Part shown: piece by piece, positions 26,998 to 36,087 of the stretch
Layout: each line of letters opens with the position of its first letter
How positions within the stretch are numbered: position 1 is the stretch's first letter
From: an uncultured beta proteobacterium
Lineage (GTDB): Bacteria; Pseudomonadota; Gammaproteobacteria; Burkholderiales; Burkholderiaceae_E
Reading direction: 5' to 3'
Assembly (NCBI GenBank): GCA_903934295.1
Contig: CAIZNI010000027.1
Span: 37,538-101,537, forward strand
Length of the DNA: 64,000 bases
Made by a program: the position numbers and the translations under genes
The notes under the pieces: model-generated
Database searches by the model: none
Told to the model about the DNA's origin: nothing
Seen by the model: the letters and a program-made list of their open reading frames with translations, nothing else

Positions 26998-28107
26998 TCA
27001 GCCCGCGGCGGTGATGCCCCAGTCGCGCAGCACCTCGGCGGTGTGTTCGCCGGTCTCCGGCTGGGTGCGCGGCGTGGCCGAGGGGGTGCGGCTGAAGCGC
27101 GGCGCGGGCGCCGGCTGGGTCACGCCGTCGATCTCGATGAAGGTGCCGCGCGCCGCCATGTGCGGGTGCGCGGGCGCCTCGCCCATGGTGAGGACCGGCG
27201 CGAAGCAGGCGTCGGTGCCCTCGAGCACCTGGCACCAGTGCTCGAGGCTGTGGCGGCGGAAGGTGTCGGTGAAGATCTGGCGCAAGGTCGGCCAGCCCGC
27301 CCGGTCGAACTGCGCCGGCAGGTCGGCGGCCGACAGGCCCATCAGCCCGATCAGCTCGGCATAGAACTTGGTCTCGATCGGTGCGATCGACAGGTGCCGG
27401 CCGCAGGCGGCCTCGTAGACGCCGTACCAGGGCGCGCCGCCGTCCAGGATGTTGTCGCCGCGGGTGTCGGTCCAGCGGCCGGCGGCGCGCAGGCCGTAGA
27501 TGCTCGACATCAGCAGCGCCGCGCCGTCGACCATCGCCGCGTCCACCACCTGTCCCTTGCCGGAGCGGCCGGCCTCGATCACCGCCGCCAGCAGGCCCAT
27601 CGCCAGCAGCATGCCGCCACCGCCGAAATCGCCGATCAGGTTCAGCGGCGGCACCGGTGCCCCCCCGGCCGGACCGATTGCGGCGAGCGCGCCGGTGAGC
27701 GAGATGTAGTTGATGTCGTGGCCGGCGGCCTTGGCCATCGGGCCGTCCTGGCCCCAGCCGGTCATGCGGCCATAGACGAGCCGCGGATTGACCGCCAGGC
27801 AGGCGTCCGGTCCCAGCCCGAGGCGCTCCATCACGCCGGGCCGGAAGCCCTCGACCAGGATATCGGCCTTGGCCACCAGCGCCATCACCGTCTTCAGGTC
27901 GTCGGGCGATTTCAGGTCGAGCGCGATCGAGCGGCGCCCGCGTCCCAGGACCCCGAAGCGCCGGTCGACCGGGATGCCCAGGTCGGAGGCTTCGCGCCGG
28001 TCGACCCGCACCACGTCGGCGCCCATGTCGGCCAGCAGCATCGCGCAGAACGGCCCCGGGCCGATGCCTGCGATCTCGACAACCTTCACTCCTGCCAGCG
28101 GTCCCAT
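26998..28107 (-). CDS. CoA-transferase family III / alpha-methylacyl-CoA racemase-like (369 aa)
   Basis: The start GPLAGVKVVEIAGIGPGPFCAMLLADMGADVVRVDR-type N-terminus (split here as GVKVVEIAGIGPGPF and LLADMGADVVRVDR) and the GHDINYISLTG block are closer to alpha-methylacyl-CoA racemase than to formyl-CoA transferase; the latter usually lacks the GHDxNY motif. AMACR inverts the 2-methyl centre so that (S)-specific acyl-CoA oxidation can proceed, which fits the acyl-CoA dehydrogenases nearby. AGGAG seven bases before the ATG at 28107. Divergent from the CaiC-like ligase gene and convergent with tetR (gap nine bases). Confidence 0.88.
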   Translation of the reverse strand: MGPLAGVKVVEIAGIGPGPFCAMLLADMGADVVRVDRREASDLGIPVDRRFGVLGRGRRSIALDLKSPDDLKTVMALVAKADILVEGFRPGVMERLGLGPDACLAVNPRLVYGRMTGWGQDGPMAKAAGHDINYISLTGALAAIGPAGGAPVPPLNLIGDFGGGGMLLAMGLLAAVIEAGRSGKGQVVDAAMVDGAALLMSSIYGLRAAGRWTDTRGDNILDGGAPWYGVYEAACGRHLSIAPIETKFYAELIGLMGLSAADLPAQFDRAGWPTLRQIFTDTFRRHSLEHWCQVLEGTDACFAPVLTMGEAPAHPHMAARGTFIEIDGVTQPAPAPRFSRTPSATPRTQPETGEHTAEVLRDWGITAAG

Positions 28108-28196
28108 TCGGTGTCTCCTGTGAGGGGTGGGCCCGCGCGCGGCGGGCGCCGGCGCGTGCGCCGTCCGAAGGGGACGGAACCGATACGCGCCAGATG

Positions 28197-28225
28197 TTGC
28201 TCGATGCTATCCCGGTGGATATCCT
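28197..28225 (+). promoter_or_regulatory. promoter of the CaiC-like ligase / monooxygenase operon, with overlapping inverted repeat
   Basis: TTGCTC (28197-28202) and TATCCT (28220-28225) are exactly 17 bases apart. An inverted repeat TATCC-CGGT-GGATA (28208-28221) overlaps the spacer and the -10, a likely operator position. Predicted leader is about 60 bases. Confidence 0.45.
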
Positions 28226-28292
28226 ACTGACAAGTATCGCCGGTCCGCGAAAGCGCCCCGGCCGCCCACCACCCCCCGAGGAGACGAGGAGC

Positions 28293-29957
28293 ATGGCAAC
28301 CTGCTTCGAGGTGCAGCCCTGCGCCGATTCGCCCGAGACCACCGACCCGCGCATTCCGCCCCGCGACCGGGTGGTGACCCGCGCGCTGATGGAACGCTGG
28401 CAGCGCGAATGCCCGGACAAGGTCTTCATCCGGTTCGCCGACAACGGCGAGCAGTGGACCTACCGCGAACTGCGCGAACAGGTGATCCAGACCGCCATCG
28501 GCCTGCAGCGCCTGGGCGTCGCCCAGGGCGACCATGTGCTGGTGTGGCTGCCCAACGGGCGCGAGCACCTGCGCGTGTTCTTCGCCATCAATTACCTGGG
28601 TGCCGTTTTCGTCCCGATCAACACCGCCTACAAGGGCGCGCTGCTGGCCCATGTGGTGGACAACGCCGACGCGACGCTGGCGATCGTGCACGCCGACCTG
28701 GCGTCCCGCTTCGAGGGCGTGCCGACCGCGCGGCTGCGCGCCGCGGTGGTGGTGGGCGAACGCGTCACCTGCCCGGGCCTGGTCACGCACGCCTACGAGG
28801 ACGTGCTGCTGCCCGCCAGCGGCACGCTCGCCGCGCCGGCGCGGCCGATCGAGCCCTGGGATCCGCAGTCGATCATCTACACCTCGGGGACCACCGGGCC
28901 GTCCAAGGGGGTGCTGTCGTCCTACCTGCACCTGTTCAGCAATGCCGGCCCCGAGACCTGGCCCTGCGTGACCGGCGAGGATCGCTTCCTGGTGAACATG
29001 CCGCTGTTCCACATCGGCGGCATGGGCGTGACCTATGTGATGTTCGCGCGCGGCGGCTCGGTGGCCTTTCTCGAGCGCTTCGACACCGCCACCTTCCTGG
29101 ACACGGTGCGCGCCACCGCCACTACCGCCACCTTCCTGCTGGGCGTGATGGCCAGCTTCCTGGACAAGCTCGCGCCGCGCGCCGACGACGCCGACACGCC
29201 GCTGCGGCTGGTGTTCATGGTGCCGCTGGCCGGCGACATCGCCGCCTTCTCGCGCCGCTTCGGCTGCGAGGTCTACACCATCTTCAACATGACCGAGATC
29301 GCCACGCCGATCATCTCGGGCCCCAATCCGCTGGTGCGCGGCACCTGCGGCCTGAAGCGCGACGGCGTCGATGTCCGGCTGGTCGATGACCATGACTGCG
29401 AGGTGCCGGTGGGCACGGTGGGCGAGATGATCGTGCGCACCGACCGGCCCTGGGCGATGAACAGCGGCTACTACCGCAATCCGCAGGCCACCGCCGAGGC
29501 CTGGCGCAATGGCTGGTTCCACACCGGCGACGCGTTTCGCCGTGATGCCGAGGGCTACTACTATTTTGTCGACCGCAAGAAGGACGCGATCCGGCGGCGC
29601 GGCGAGAACATCTCGTCCTTCGAGGTCGAGGCCGATGTCCAGGCCCACCCCGATGTGCGCGAAGTGGCCGCCATCGGCGTGCCCAGCGCGCTCGGCGAGG
29701 AGGATGTGATGGTGGTGGTCGCGCCGATGGCCGGGCGCGCCATCGACGCGCCGGCGCTGCTCGATTTCCTGCGCCCGCGGATGGCCCATTTCATGATCCC
29801 GCGCTATGTGCGCGTGGTCGATGAACTGCCCAAGACGCCGAGCAGCAAGGTGATGAAGCAGGCCCTGCGTCAGCAGGGCGTCACCGCCGATACCTGGGAC
29901 CGCGAGCAGGCGGGCATCCAGGTCAAGTCCGACCGATTCACGAAAGCCACCCGATGA
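28293..29957 (+). CDS. AMP-dependent ligase, CaiC-like (554 aa)
   Basis: ANL ligase with YTSGTTGPSKG, NMTEIATP as A5, DRKKDAIRRRGENISS as A8, and Lys519 in PSSKVMKQ as A10. The RRRGENISSFEVE hinge and general alignment follow crotonobetaine/carnitine-CoA ligase (CaiC) and related ligases, but no carnitine genes are present, so another acid is probable. ATG at 28293 has GAGGAG nine bases upstream; an earlier ATG at 28194 would overlap the promoter. The monooxygenase gene overlaps its stop (ATGA), so both act in one pathway. Confidence 0.88.
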   Translation: MATCFEVQPCADSPETTDPRIPPRDRVVTRALMERWQRECPDKVFIRFADNGEQWTYRELREQVIQTAIGLQRLGVAQGDHVLVWLPNGREHLRVFFAINYLGAVFVPINTAYKGALLAHVVDNADATLAIVHADLASRFEGVPTARLRAAVVVGERVTCPGLVTHAYEDVLLPASGTLAAPARPIEPWDPQSIIYTSGTTGPSKGVLSSYLHLFSNAGPETWPCVTGEDRFLVNMPLFHIGGMGVTYVMFARGGSVAFLERFDTATFLDTVRATATTATFLLGVMASFLDKLAPRADDADTPLRLVFMVPLAGDIAAFSRRFGCEVYTIFNMTEIATPIISGPNPLVRGTCGLKRDGVDVRLVDDHDCEVPVGTVGEMIVRTDRPWAMNSGYYRNPQATAEAWRNGWFHTGDAFRRDAEGYYYFVDRKKDAIRRRGENISSFEVEADVQAHPDVREVAAIGVPSALGEEDVMVVVAPMAGRAIDAPALLDFLRPRMAHFMIPRYVRVVDELPKTPSSKVMKQALRQQGVTADTWDREQAGIQVKSDRFTKATR

Positions 29958-31861
29958 CCCCCGCTGAACGCGCCGCGGCGCTTGCCCAGGCCTCGATGCC
30001 GACCCTGCTGATGAGCCTGGCCCAGATCACCGGTGACCGGCGCTGGCTGCAGGAACCCTTCCTGCCCCGACGCGACATCTCGATTTTTGCCGAGCCCAGC
30101 GGCGGGCTGTCGGCGGCGGCGCGCGAGGCGATCATCGCCGCCACCGGCCAGGTGCTCGACGAACTGGCCAGCGGCGCCCGGGTGCTGCCCCCGCCCCTGG
30201 GCGAGGACGCAATGGTCGAGATGATGAGCGTGTGCCTGGGTGAACGGGTGCCCGCCGAATACGCGACGATGGCCCGCGAGGAGATGGGCTTTGCCGATCG
30301 TCGTCTGGACTGGCGCGCGCCGCCGGCGCCCGAGCGGCTGGCTGCGTTTCGGGTGCTGGTGGTGGGCGCCGGGTTCTCGGGCCTGTGCGCGGCCTACCGG
30401 CTGGGCCAGATGGGCATCGCCTGCGAGGTGCTCGAGAAGAACACCGATCTGGGCGGCACCTGGTTCGAGAATGATTACCCGGAAGCGGGCGTCGACACCC
30501 CGAACCATTTCTACTCGTTCTCGTTCGCGCCGAACCTGGGCTGGAGCAGCAACTATTCCAAGCGCGGCGAGGTCTGGGAATACCAGCGCCGGGTCGCGCG
30601 CGACCTCGATCTGCGTCGCCACATCGCGTTCGGCGTCGAGGTCACCGCGATGCACTGGCACGAGGATCGCCAGCAGTGGGCGGTGAACTCGCGCGAGGCC
30701 GACGGCAGCCTGCGCACCCGCTGGGCCCATGCGGTGGTCACCGCGGTGGGCCAGCTCAACCGGCCCAAGCTCGGTTCGATCCGCGGTCTGGACACCTTCA
30801 CCGGCACCAGCTGGCACTCGGCGCAGTGGCGCCACGACGTGCCGCTGGAAGACCGCGAGGTCGCGGTGATCGGCACCGGCGCCAGCGCGATGCAGTTCCT
30901 GCGCACCGTGGCCGGACGGGCCCGCAAGGTCACCGTCTTCCAGCGCTCGCCGCAGTGGGCGCGCCCGCCGCAGGACTATCACGGCAGCGTCAGCCCCGAG
31001 TCGCGCTGGCTGCTGGAGAACGTGCCCTACTATTACGCCTGGTACCGGTTCGGGCTGATGTGGCGCTTCGGCGACGGCCTGCTGCCGACGGTGCGCCGCG
31101 ACCCGGCCTGGCCGCACCCGCAGCGTTCGATGAATTACCGCAACGACCGCCAGCGCGAGCAGCTCACCGAGTACCTGCTCGGCCAGCTCGACGGGCGCCC
31201 CGACCTGATCGCCAAGTGCCTGCCCGACTACCCGCCCTACGGCAAGCGCATCCTGATCGACAACGGCTGGTACGAGGCGCTGCGCCGGCCCAACGTCGAA
31301 CTGGTCACCGAGGCGGTCGATCATGTCGACGGCGCCGATGTCGTCGACGCGGCCGGGGTGCGCCACCGCGCCGACGTGATCGTGCTGGCCACCGGCTTCG
31401 AGCCCGGCAAGATGCTCTGGCCGATGGACATCCGGGGCCGCTCGGGCGTGCCGCTCAAGGACGTCTGGGGCGAGGACGATCCGAAGGCCCATCTCGGCCT
31501 GACCGTGCCCGACTATCCGAACCTGTTCGTGCTGACCGGCCCGAACACCGGTCTGGCCCACGGCGGCAGCCTGATCTTCGTCACCGAATGCCAGGTGCGC
31601 TATGTGAGCGCGATGCTGCGCGAGATGCTCGAGAAGAACCTGGGCGAGGTCGAGGTCCGGCGCGCGGTGCACGACGACTACAACGCGCGCGTCGACGCCG
31701 AGCACGCCGATCTGGTCTGGACCCATCCGGGCATGCGCAACTGGTACCGCAACGATCGCGGCCGGGTGTTCTCGCCGATGCCCTGGCGGCTGGTCGATTA
31801 CTGGCGCATGACCCATCAGCCCGATCTGGCCGAGTACGAGGTGCAGGCGGCGCGCGTCTAG
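29954..31861 (+). CDS. Baeyer-Villiger-type flavin monooxygenase with N-terminal extension (635 aa)
   Basis: FAD Rossmann motif GAGFSG at 138-143, second (NADPH) motif GTGASA at 307-312, and between them FTGTSWHSAQW at 282-292, an exact match to the Baeyer-Villiger fingerprint FxGxxxHxxxW. The 130-residue N-terminal helical extension and total length match 4-hydroxyacetophenone monooxygenase (HapE, about 640 aa) better than cyclohexanone monooxygenase. It would insert oxygen into a ketone using NADPH and O2. Its ATG overlaps the ligase stop by four bases, so expression is translationally coupled. Confidence 0.87.
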   Translation: MTPAERAAALAQASMPTLLMSLAQITGDRRWLQEPFLPRRDISIFAEPSGGLSAAAREAIIAATGQVLDELASGARVLPPPLGEDAMVEMMSVCLGERVPAEYATMAREEMGFADRRLDWRAPPAPERLAAFRVLVVGAGFSGLCAAYRLGQMGIACEVLEKNTDLGGTWFENDYPEAGVDTPNHFYSFSFAPNLGWSSNYSKRGEVWEYQRRVARDLDLRRHIAFGVEVTAMHWHEDRQQWAVNSREADGSLRTRWAHAVVTAVGQLNRPKLGSIRGLDTFTGTSWHSAQWRHDVPLEDREVAVIGTGASAMQFLRTVAGRARKVTVFQRSPQWARPPQDYHGSVSPESRWLLENVPYYYAWYRFGLMWRFGDGLLPTVRRDPAWPHPQRSMNYRNDRQREQLTEYLLGQLDGRPDLIAKCLPDYPPYGKRILIDNGWYEALRRPNVELVTEAVDHVDGADVVDAAGVRHRADVIVLATGFEPGKMLWPMDIRGRSGVPLKDVWGEDDPKAHLGLTVPDYPNLFVLTGPNTGLAHGGSLIFVTECQVRYVSAMLREMLEKNLGEVEVRRAVHDDYNARVDAEHADLVWTHPGMRNWYRNDRGRVFSPMPWRLVDYWRMTHQPDLAEYEVQAARV

Positions 31862-31865
31862 GCGC

Positions 31866-32600
31866 TCAGTCGAGCCGCACCGGCAGCCGCCACCACAGCA
31901 GCACCGCCACTGCCAGGCCGGCGAGCGCCAGCCAGCGGGCCAGCCGCCAGCCCGGGTTGCCGGCCTTGAGCACCCGCGCTTCGGTGACCCAGATCGTTTC
32001 GCAGGCGCCGTTGCCGCGGTCGGTGCGCACGGTGCTGGTGCCGCGACGAAACTCGCGACCCTGGTCATGGCCGTATTCGGCGAGATAGCCGCGCACCCGC
32101 ACCTGGTCGCCGACCCGCACCCCGCGCAGCGCGCGCGCGACGCCCGCGTCGGCCGCCAGCAGGTGGTTGTTGGACAGCGCGTCGGGATCGAACTGGTCCC
32201 ACAGTGCCTGCGATCCGGTGCCGACGTTGCAGGTGAATACTTCGCTCCAGTAGTGCAGCCCGCGGTAGGCGTCGTTGGCCAGATTCGGCCCCCAGATCAC
32301 GCACAGGTCGACCACATTGAGCCGGTCGCCCCAGTCCCGGTGCACGATGTCCCACCAGGCGGCGGTGTCGTGGCGGCTCACCACCAGCCCGTGGATCTCG
32401 TAGCGGTGCAGCGGCTGCACGGTGTAGTCGGTGTCGCCGGCGCGTGCGCGAAAGGCCGGCATGGTGAGCGGCGTCTGCACCGGCTCGGCGGCCAGCGCCG
32501 CCAGCATCTGGCGGCGTTCGGGCAGCCGCTCGCTCAGCCACATCGAGGCCGCCAGCAGCAGCAGGCTCAGCGCGAAGATCAGTCGGGTCAGGGTGCGCAT
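31866..32600 (-). CDS. hypothetical membrane-anchored protein (244 aa)
   Basis: Hydrophobic N-terminal segment (residues 8-24, [16 protein letters not shown]) and a second near the C-terminus (about 224-240) bracket a roughly 190-residue hydrophilic domain that should be periplasmic. That domain has conserved-looking Trp/His/Tyr-rich blocks ([44 protein letters not shown]), suggestive of an OB-like domain, but I do not recognise the family. Ends four bases from the stop of the convergent monooxygenase gene. The start at 32600 is at the signal-like segment. Function unknown. Confidence 0.7.
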   Translation of the reverse strand: MRTLTRLIFALSLLLLAASMWLSERLPERRQMLAALAAEPVQTPLTMPAFRARAGDTDYTVQPLHRYEIHGLVVSRHDTAAWWDIVHRDWGDRLNVVDLCVIWGPNLANDAYRGLHYWSEVFTCNVGTGSQALWDQFDPDALSNNHLLAADAGVARALRGVRVGDQVRVRGYLAEYGHDQGREFRRGTSTVRTDRGNGACETIWVTEARVLKAGNPGWRLARWLALAGLAVAVLLWWRLPVRLD

Positions 32601-32770
32601 CGGCAGCGGTTTCCGTTTTCCTGGCGACCCCGGCCCCGGCGGTTTCCGGTGCGGGGAGTGGGGGCGGGCGGGCGCGAATTCGGTGCCGACGAAGGCCGCG
32701 CCACGCAGTATCATGCCTCGCCGCGTCACCGGTTCGCCGGTCCTCCGATCCCGTGCCTGAAGAGCCCGCC

Positions 32771-33412
32771 ATGAATCCGTCCATCCCCGGTGTCCATCTG
32801 ATCGATCACCCCCTGGTGCAGCACAAGCTCACGCTGATGCGCAACCGGCAGGCCAGCACCAGCAGCTTCCGGCGCCTGCTCAACGAGCTGGCGATGCTGA
32901 TGACCTACGAGGTCACCCGCGACGTGCCGATGCAGGAGGTGCAGATCGAGACCCCGCTGGAGACCATGACCTCGCGGGTGATCGACGGCAAGAAGCTGGT
33001 GTTCGTCTCGATCCTGCGCGCCGGCACCGGCCTGCTCGACGGGATGCTCGGCGTGGTCCCCGGCGCGCGCGTGGGCCACATCGGCCTTTACCGCGATCCG
33101 GCCACGCTGATGGCCGTCGAGTACTACTTCAAGATGCCCCAGGGCATGAACGAGCGCGATGCGGTGGTGGTCGACCCGATGCTGGCCACCGGCAATTCGG
33201 CGATCGCCGCAGTCACCCGCCTGAAGACGCTCAATCCCCGCTCGATCAAGTTCGTCTGCCTGCTCACCTGCCCGGAGGGCATTGCCGCGATGCGCGCCGC
33301 GCACCCGGACGTGCCGATCTTCACCGCGGCCATCGACCGCCAGCTCAACGACCACGGCTACATCCTGCCCGGGCTGGGCGATGCGGGCGACCGGATGTTC
33401 GGCACCAAATAG
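32771..33412 (+). CDS. upp: uracil phosphoribosyltransferase
   Basis: A 213-residue type I phosphoribosyltransferase. The PRPP-binding loop is [13 protein letters not shown] (132-144), and the C-terminal [17 protein letters not shown] forms the uracil-binding site. It converts uracil plus PRPP to UMP. Length and motifs are standard. ATG at 32771; an in-frame ATG at 32753 would add six unconserved residues. A TATCAT at 32709-32714 may be the -10. It opens a run that continues with a BMP binding protein, ABC transporter and cytosine deaminase: cytosine in, deaminated to uracil, then salvaged by Upp. Confidence 0.95.
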   Translation: MNPSIPGVHLIDHPLVQHKLTLMRNRQASTSSFRRLLNELAMLMTYEVTRDVPMQEVQIETPLETMTSRVIDGKKLVFVSILRAGTGLLDGMLGVVPGARVGHIGLYRDPATLMAVEYYFKMPQGMNERDAVVVDPMLATGNSAIAAVTRLKTLNPRSIKFVCLLTCPEGIAAMRAAHPDVPIFTAAIDRQLNDHGYILPGLGDAGDRMFGTK

Positions 33413-33435
33413 GCGGGCTGCGCAGCGGCGCCGGC

Positions 33436-33480
33436 CTTGTCACCTTCTTCCTTGTCACCTTCTTTCTCGTCACCTCCCCC
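33436..33480 (+). repeat. 15-base tandem repeat, three units
   Basis: CTTGTCACCTTCTTC (33436), CTTGTCACCTTCTTT (33451) and CTCGTCACCTCCCCC (33466), in the 90-base spacer between upp and the BMP gene. The pyrimidine-rich unit ends just before the ribosome binding site of the BMP gene. The GTCACCTT core also recurs in the repeat at 59474. Confidence 0.8.
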
Positions 33481-33502
33481 TCACTTCTCTTCTGGAGTCC
33501 TC

Positions 33503-34522
33503 ATGAGCACTGATTCCCGCATCCCGGCGTTCAATCGCCGCCAGGTCCTGCTGAGCGCCGCCGCGCTGTCGGCGGTCGCGCTGCAGCCGACGGGCGTTGT
33601 CGCCCAGACCCGCCTGAAAGTCGCGGCGATCTACACCGTGCCCTTCGAGCAGCAGTGGGTCAGCCGCATCCACAAGGCGCTCAAGGCCGCCGAGGCGCGC
33701 GGCGAGATCGAGTACAAGGCCACCGAAAACGTCGCCAATGCCGACTACGAGCGGGTGATGCGCGAGTACGCCACCGGCGGCAACCAGCTGATCGTGGGCG
33801 AGGCCTTCGCGGTCGAGGCCGCCGCCCGCAAGGTCGCCAAGGACTTCCCCAAGACCGCGTTCCTGCTGGGCTCCTCGGGCAAGCCGCAGGCGCCCAACCT
33901 GAGCGTGTTCGACAACTACATCCAGGAGCCGGCCTACCTGACCGGTCTGATCGCCGGCGGCATGACCAAGTCGAACAAGATCGGCATGGTCGGCGGCTTC
34001 CCGATCCCCGAGGTCAACCGCCTGATGCACGCCTTCATGGCCGGCGCGCGGGAAACCAATCCGAAGGTCGAGTTCACCGTCACCTTCATCAACAGCTGGT
34101 TCGATCCGCCCAAGGCCAAGGAAGCCGCCTTCGCGATGATCGACAAGGGTGCCGACCTGATGTACGCCGAGCGCTTCGGGGTGAGCGACGCGGCCAAGGA
34201 GCGCAAGGTGCTGGCGGTCGGCAACGTGATCGACACCCAGCCGCAGTATCCCGAGACGGTGGTCGTCTCGGCGCTGTGGAACATGGAGCCCAGCATCGAG
34301 CGGGCGCTCAAGCTGGTCAAGGACGGCAAGTTCACCGCCGAGGACTATGGCCAGTACTCGATGATGAAGCACAAGGGCTCCGAGCTGTCGCGGCTCGGCA
34401 CCTTCGAGGGCAAGGTGCCGGCGGCCATCATGGCCAAGGTGGCGGCCCGCGAGAAGGAGATCCTGGCCGGCAAGTTCGTGGTCAAGGTCGACGACTCCCA
34501 GCCGAAGTCGAGCGCACGCTGA
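33503..34522 (+). CDS. BMP-family ABC transporter substrate-binding protein (339 aa)
   Basis: Periplasmic binding protein of the BMP/PnrA family (nucleoside and nucleobase-type ligands). The N-terminus has paired arginines (NRRQVLLSAAALSAVA) and a hydrophobic core, cleaved near AQTRL, which could be Tat or Sec. Conserved blocks include DNYIQEPAYLTGLIAG and GGFPIPEVNRLMHAF. The family contains PnrA (purine nucleosides) and similar proteins, and the operon context with upp and codA points to a pyrimidine ligand. GGAG lies six bases before the ATG. The next gene begins within its stop codon. Confidence 0.88.
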   Translation: MSTDSRIPAFNRRQVLLSAAALSAVALQPTGVVAQTRLKVAAIYTVPFEQQWVSRIHKALKAAEARGEIEYKATENVANADYERVMREYATGGNQLIVGEAFAVEAAARKVAKDFPKTAFLLGSSGKPQAPNLSVFDNYIQEPAYLTGLIAGGMTKSNKIGMVGGFPIPEVNRLMHAFMAGARETNPKVEFTVTFINSWFDPPKAKEAAFAMIDKGADLMYAERFGVSDAAKERKVLAVGNVIDTQPQYPETVVVSALWNMEPSIERALKLVKDGKFTAEDYGQYSMMKHKGSELSRLGTFEGKVPAAIMAKVAAREKEILAGKFVVKVDDSQPKSSAR

Positions 34523-36087
34523 GCCACGCCCCGGCCCGGGACCTCGTCCTGCAGCTCACGGACATCAGCAAGCGCTTCGGCGCCCTGGTGGCCAACGACC
34601 GCATCAGCCTCGAGCTGGCGCGCGGCGAGGTGCTGGCGCTGCTGGGCGAGAACGGGGCCGGCAAGTCGACGCTGATGTCGATCCTGTTCGGGCACTACAG
34701 CGCCGACAGCGGCAGCATCCGGGTGTTCGGCCAGCCGCTGGCCCCGGGCAATCCGCAGGCGGCGCTGGCCGCGGGCATCGGGATGGTTCACCAGCATTTC
34801 ACGCTGGCCGACAACCTGAGCGTGCTCGAGAACGTGATGCTGGGCAGCGAGTCGCTCTGGCAGCCGTTCACCCGCCGCGCGCGGGCGCGCGCCCGCCTGC
34901 TCGAGGTGTCGCAGCGCTTCGGTCTGCCGGTGGCGCCCGACGCGCCGGTCGCCAGCCTGTCGGTGGGCGAGCGTCAGCGCGTCGAGATCCTGAAGGCGCT
35001 GTACCGCGGCGCGCGCATCCTGATCCTGGACGAGCCGACCGCGGTGCTCACCCCGCAGGAGAGCGAGGTCCTGTTCGGCGTGCTCGCCCAGATGGTCGCC
35101 CAGGGGCTGTCGATCCTCTTCATCAGCCACAAGCTGCCCGAGGTGCTTCGGGTGTCGCACCGGGTGGCGGTGCTGCGCGCCGGGCGGCTGGTCGCGCAGG
35201 TGCCGGCGGCCGGCAGCACCGAGGCGCAGCTCGCCCAGTGGATGGTCGGCCATGCGCTGGCGCCGCGTGCGCCGCGCCCGCCGGCGCGCCCCGGCGCGCG
35301 GGTTTGCGAGCTGCGCCAGGTCAGTACCCGGCCCGACGCGACCGCCGGGCGCGAGCGCCTGCGCGGCCTCGATCTCGCCTTGCATGCCGGCGAGCTGGTG
35401 GCGATCGCCGGGGTCTCGGGCAACGGTCAGCTGGCGCTGGCCGAGCTGTTGTGCGGCGTGCGTACGGCCAGCGCCGGCGAACTGCTGCTCGAGGGTCGGC
35501 CGCTGCGTGCCGATCCGGCCTGGCTGGTCACGCAGGGCGTGGCCCGCATCCCCGAGGACCGGCACGCGGTGGGCGTGATCGGTGACCTGCCGGTCTGGGA
35601 GAACGCGGTGTCCGAGCGGCTGCGCAGTCCGGCGTTCTCGCGCCGGGGCTGGGTGCGGCGCGCCGCGGCCCGCGCCCATGCCGCACAGGTGCTCGAGCGC
35701 TTCGATGTTCGCGGTGCCGGCGCGCTCGCGCCCACCCGCGCCCTGTCGGGCGGCAACATGCAAAAGCTCATTCTCGGGCGCGCGCTGCTGGCGCCGTCCG
35801 GGCAGCCCGCCCCGCGGCTGATCGTCGCGCACCAGCCGACCTGGGGACTGGACGTCGGCGCGGTCGATTACGTGCAGGCGCAGCTGCTGGCCGCCCGTGA
35901 TGCCGGCGCGGCGGTGCTGCTGATCTCCGACGACCTGGACGAGGTGCTGGCGATGGGCGACCGGGTGGCGGTGATGCACGACGGCCGGCTGGTCGCGCAG
36001 CGCCCGGCCGCCGACTGGACCCGCGAGGCGATCGGGCTGGCGATGGCCGGCATCGCCGAGCCGGACGGAGCGGTGCATGCGGCTTGA
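34519..36087 (+). CDS. ABC transporter ATP-binding protein, tandem nucleotide-binding domains, probable CTG start
   Basis: A 522-residue double ATPase of the sugar/nucleoside importer type. First domain: Walker A GENGAGKST (43-51), signature LSVGERQRVE, Walker B ILILDEPTAVL. Second domain (from about 255): the degenerate Walker A GVSGNGQLALAE typical of this family and LSGGNMQKL. No ATG, GTG or TTG precedes Walker A in frame without entering the middle of the BMP gene in a non-conserved frame; CTG at 34519 overlaps the BMP stop (CTGA, four bases), matching the ATGA/GTGA coupling of the following genes. Energises nucleobase/nucleoside import. Confidence 0.87.
   Translation: MSHAPARDLVLQLTDISKRFGALVANDRISLELARGEVLALLGENGAGKSTLMSILFGHYSADSGSIRVFGQPLAPGNPQAALAAGIGMVHQHFTLADNLSVLENVMLGSESLWQPFTRRARARARLLEVSQRFGLPVAPDAPVASLSVGERQRVEILKALYRGARILILDEPTAVLTPQESEVLFGVLAQMVAQGLSILFISHKLPEVLRVSHRVAVLRAGRLVAQVPAAGSTEAQLAQWMVGHALAPRAPRPPARPGARVCELRQVSTRPDATAGRERLRGLDLALHAGELVAIAGVSGNGQLALAELLCGVRTASAGELLLEGRPLRADPAWLVTQGVARIPEDRHAVGVIGDLPVWENAVSERLRSPAFSRRGWVRRAAARAHAAQVLERFDVRGAGALAPTRALSGGNMQKLILGRALLAPSGQPAPRLIVAHQPTWGLDVGAVDYVQAQLLAARDAGAAVLLISDDLDEVLAMGDRVAVMHDGRLVAQRPAADWTREAIGLAMAGIAEPDGAVHAA

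Noticed and set aside
28293..29957. Carnitine metabolism operon
   Set aside because: Only the ligase resembles CaiC; no CaiA, CaiB-type pair, CaiD or CaiT is present, so carnitine use was not called.
33436..33480. CRISPR-like array
   Set aside because: Units are 15 bases with no unique spacers and no cas genes are present, so it is an ordinary tandem repeat; the same applies to the repeats at 24666, 53553, 54598 and 59474.
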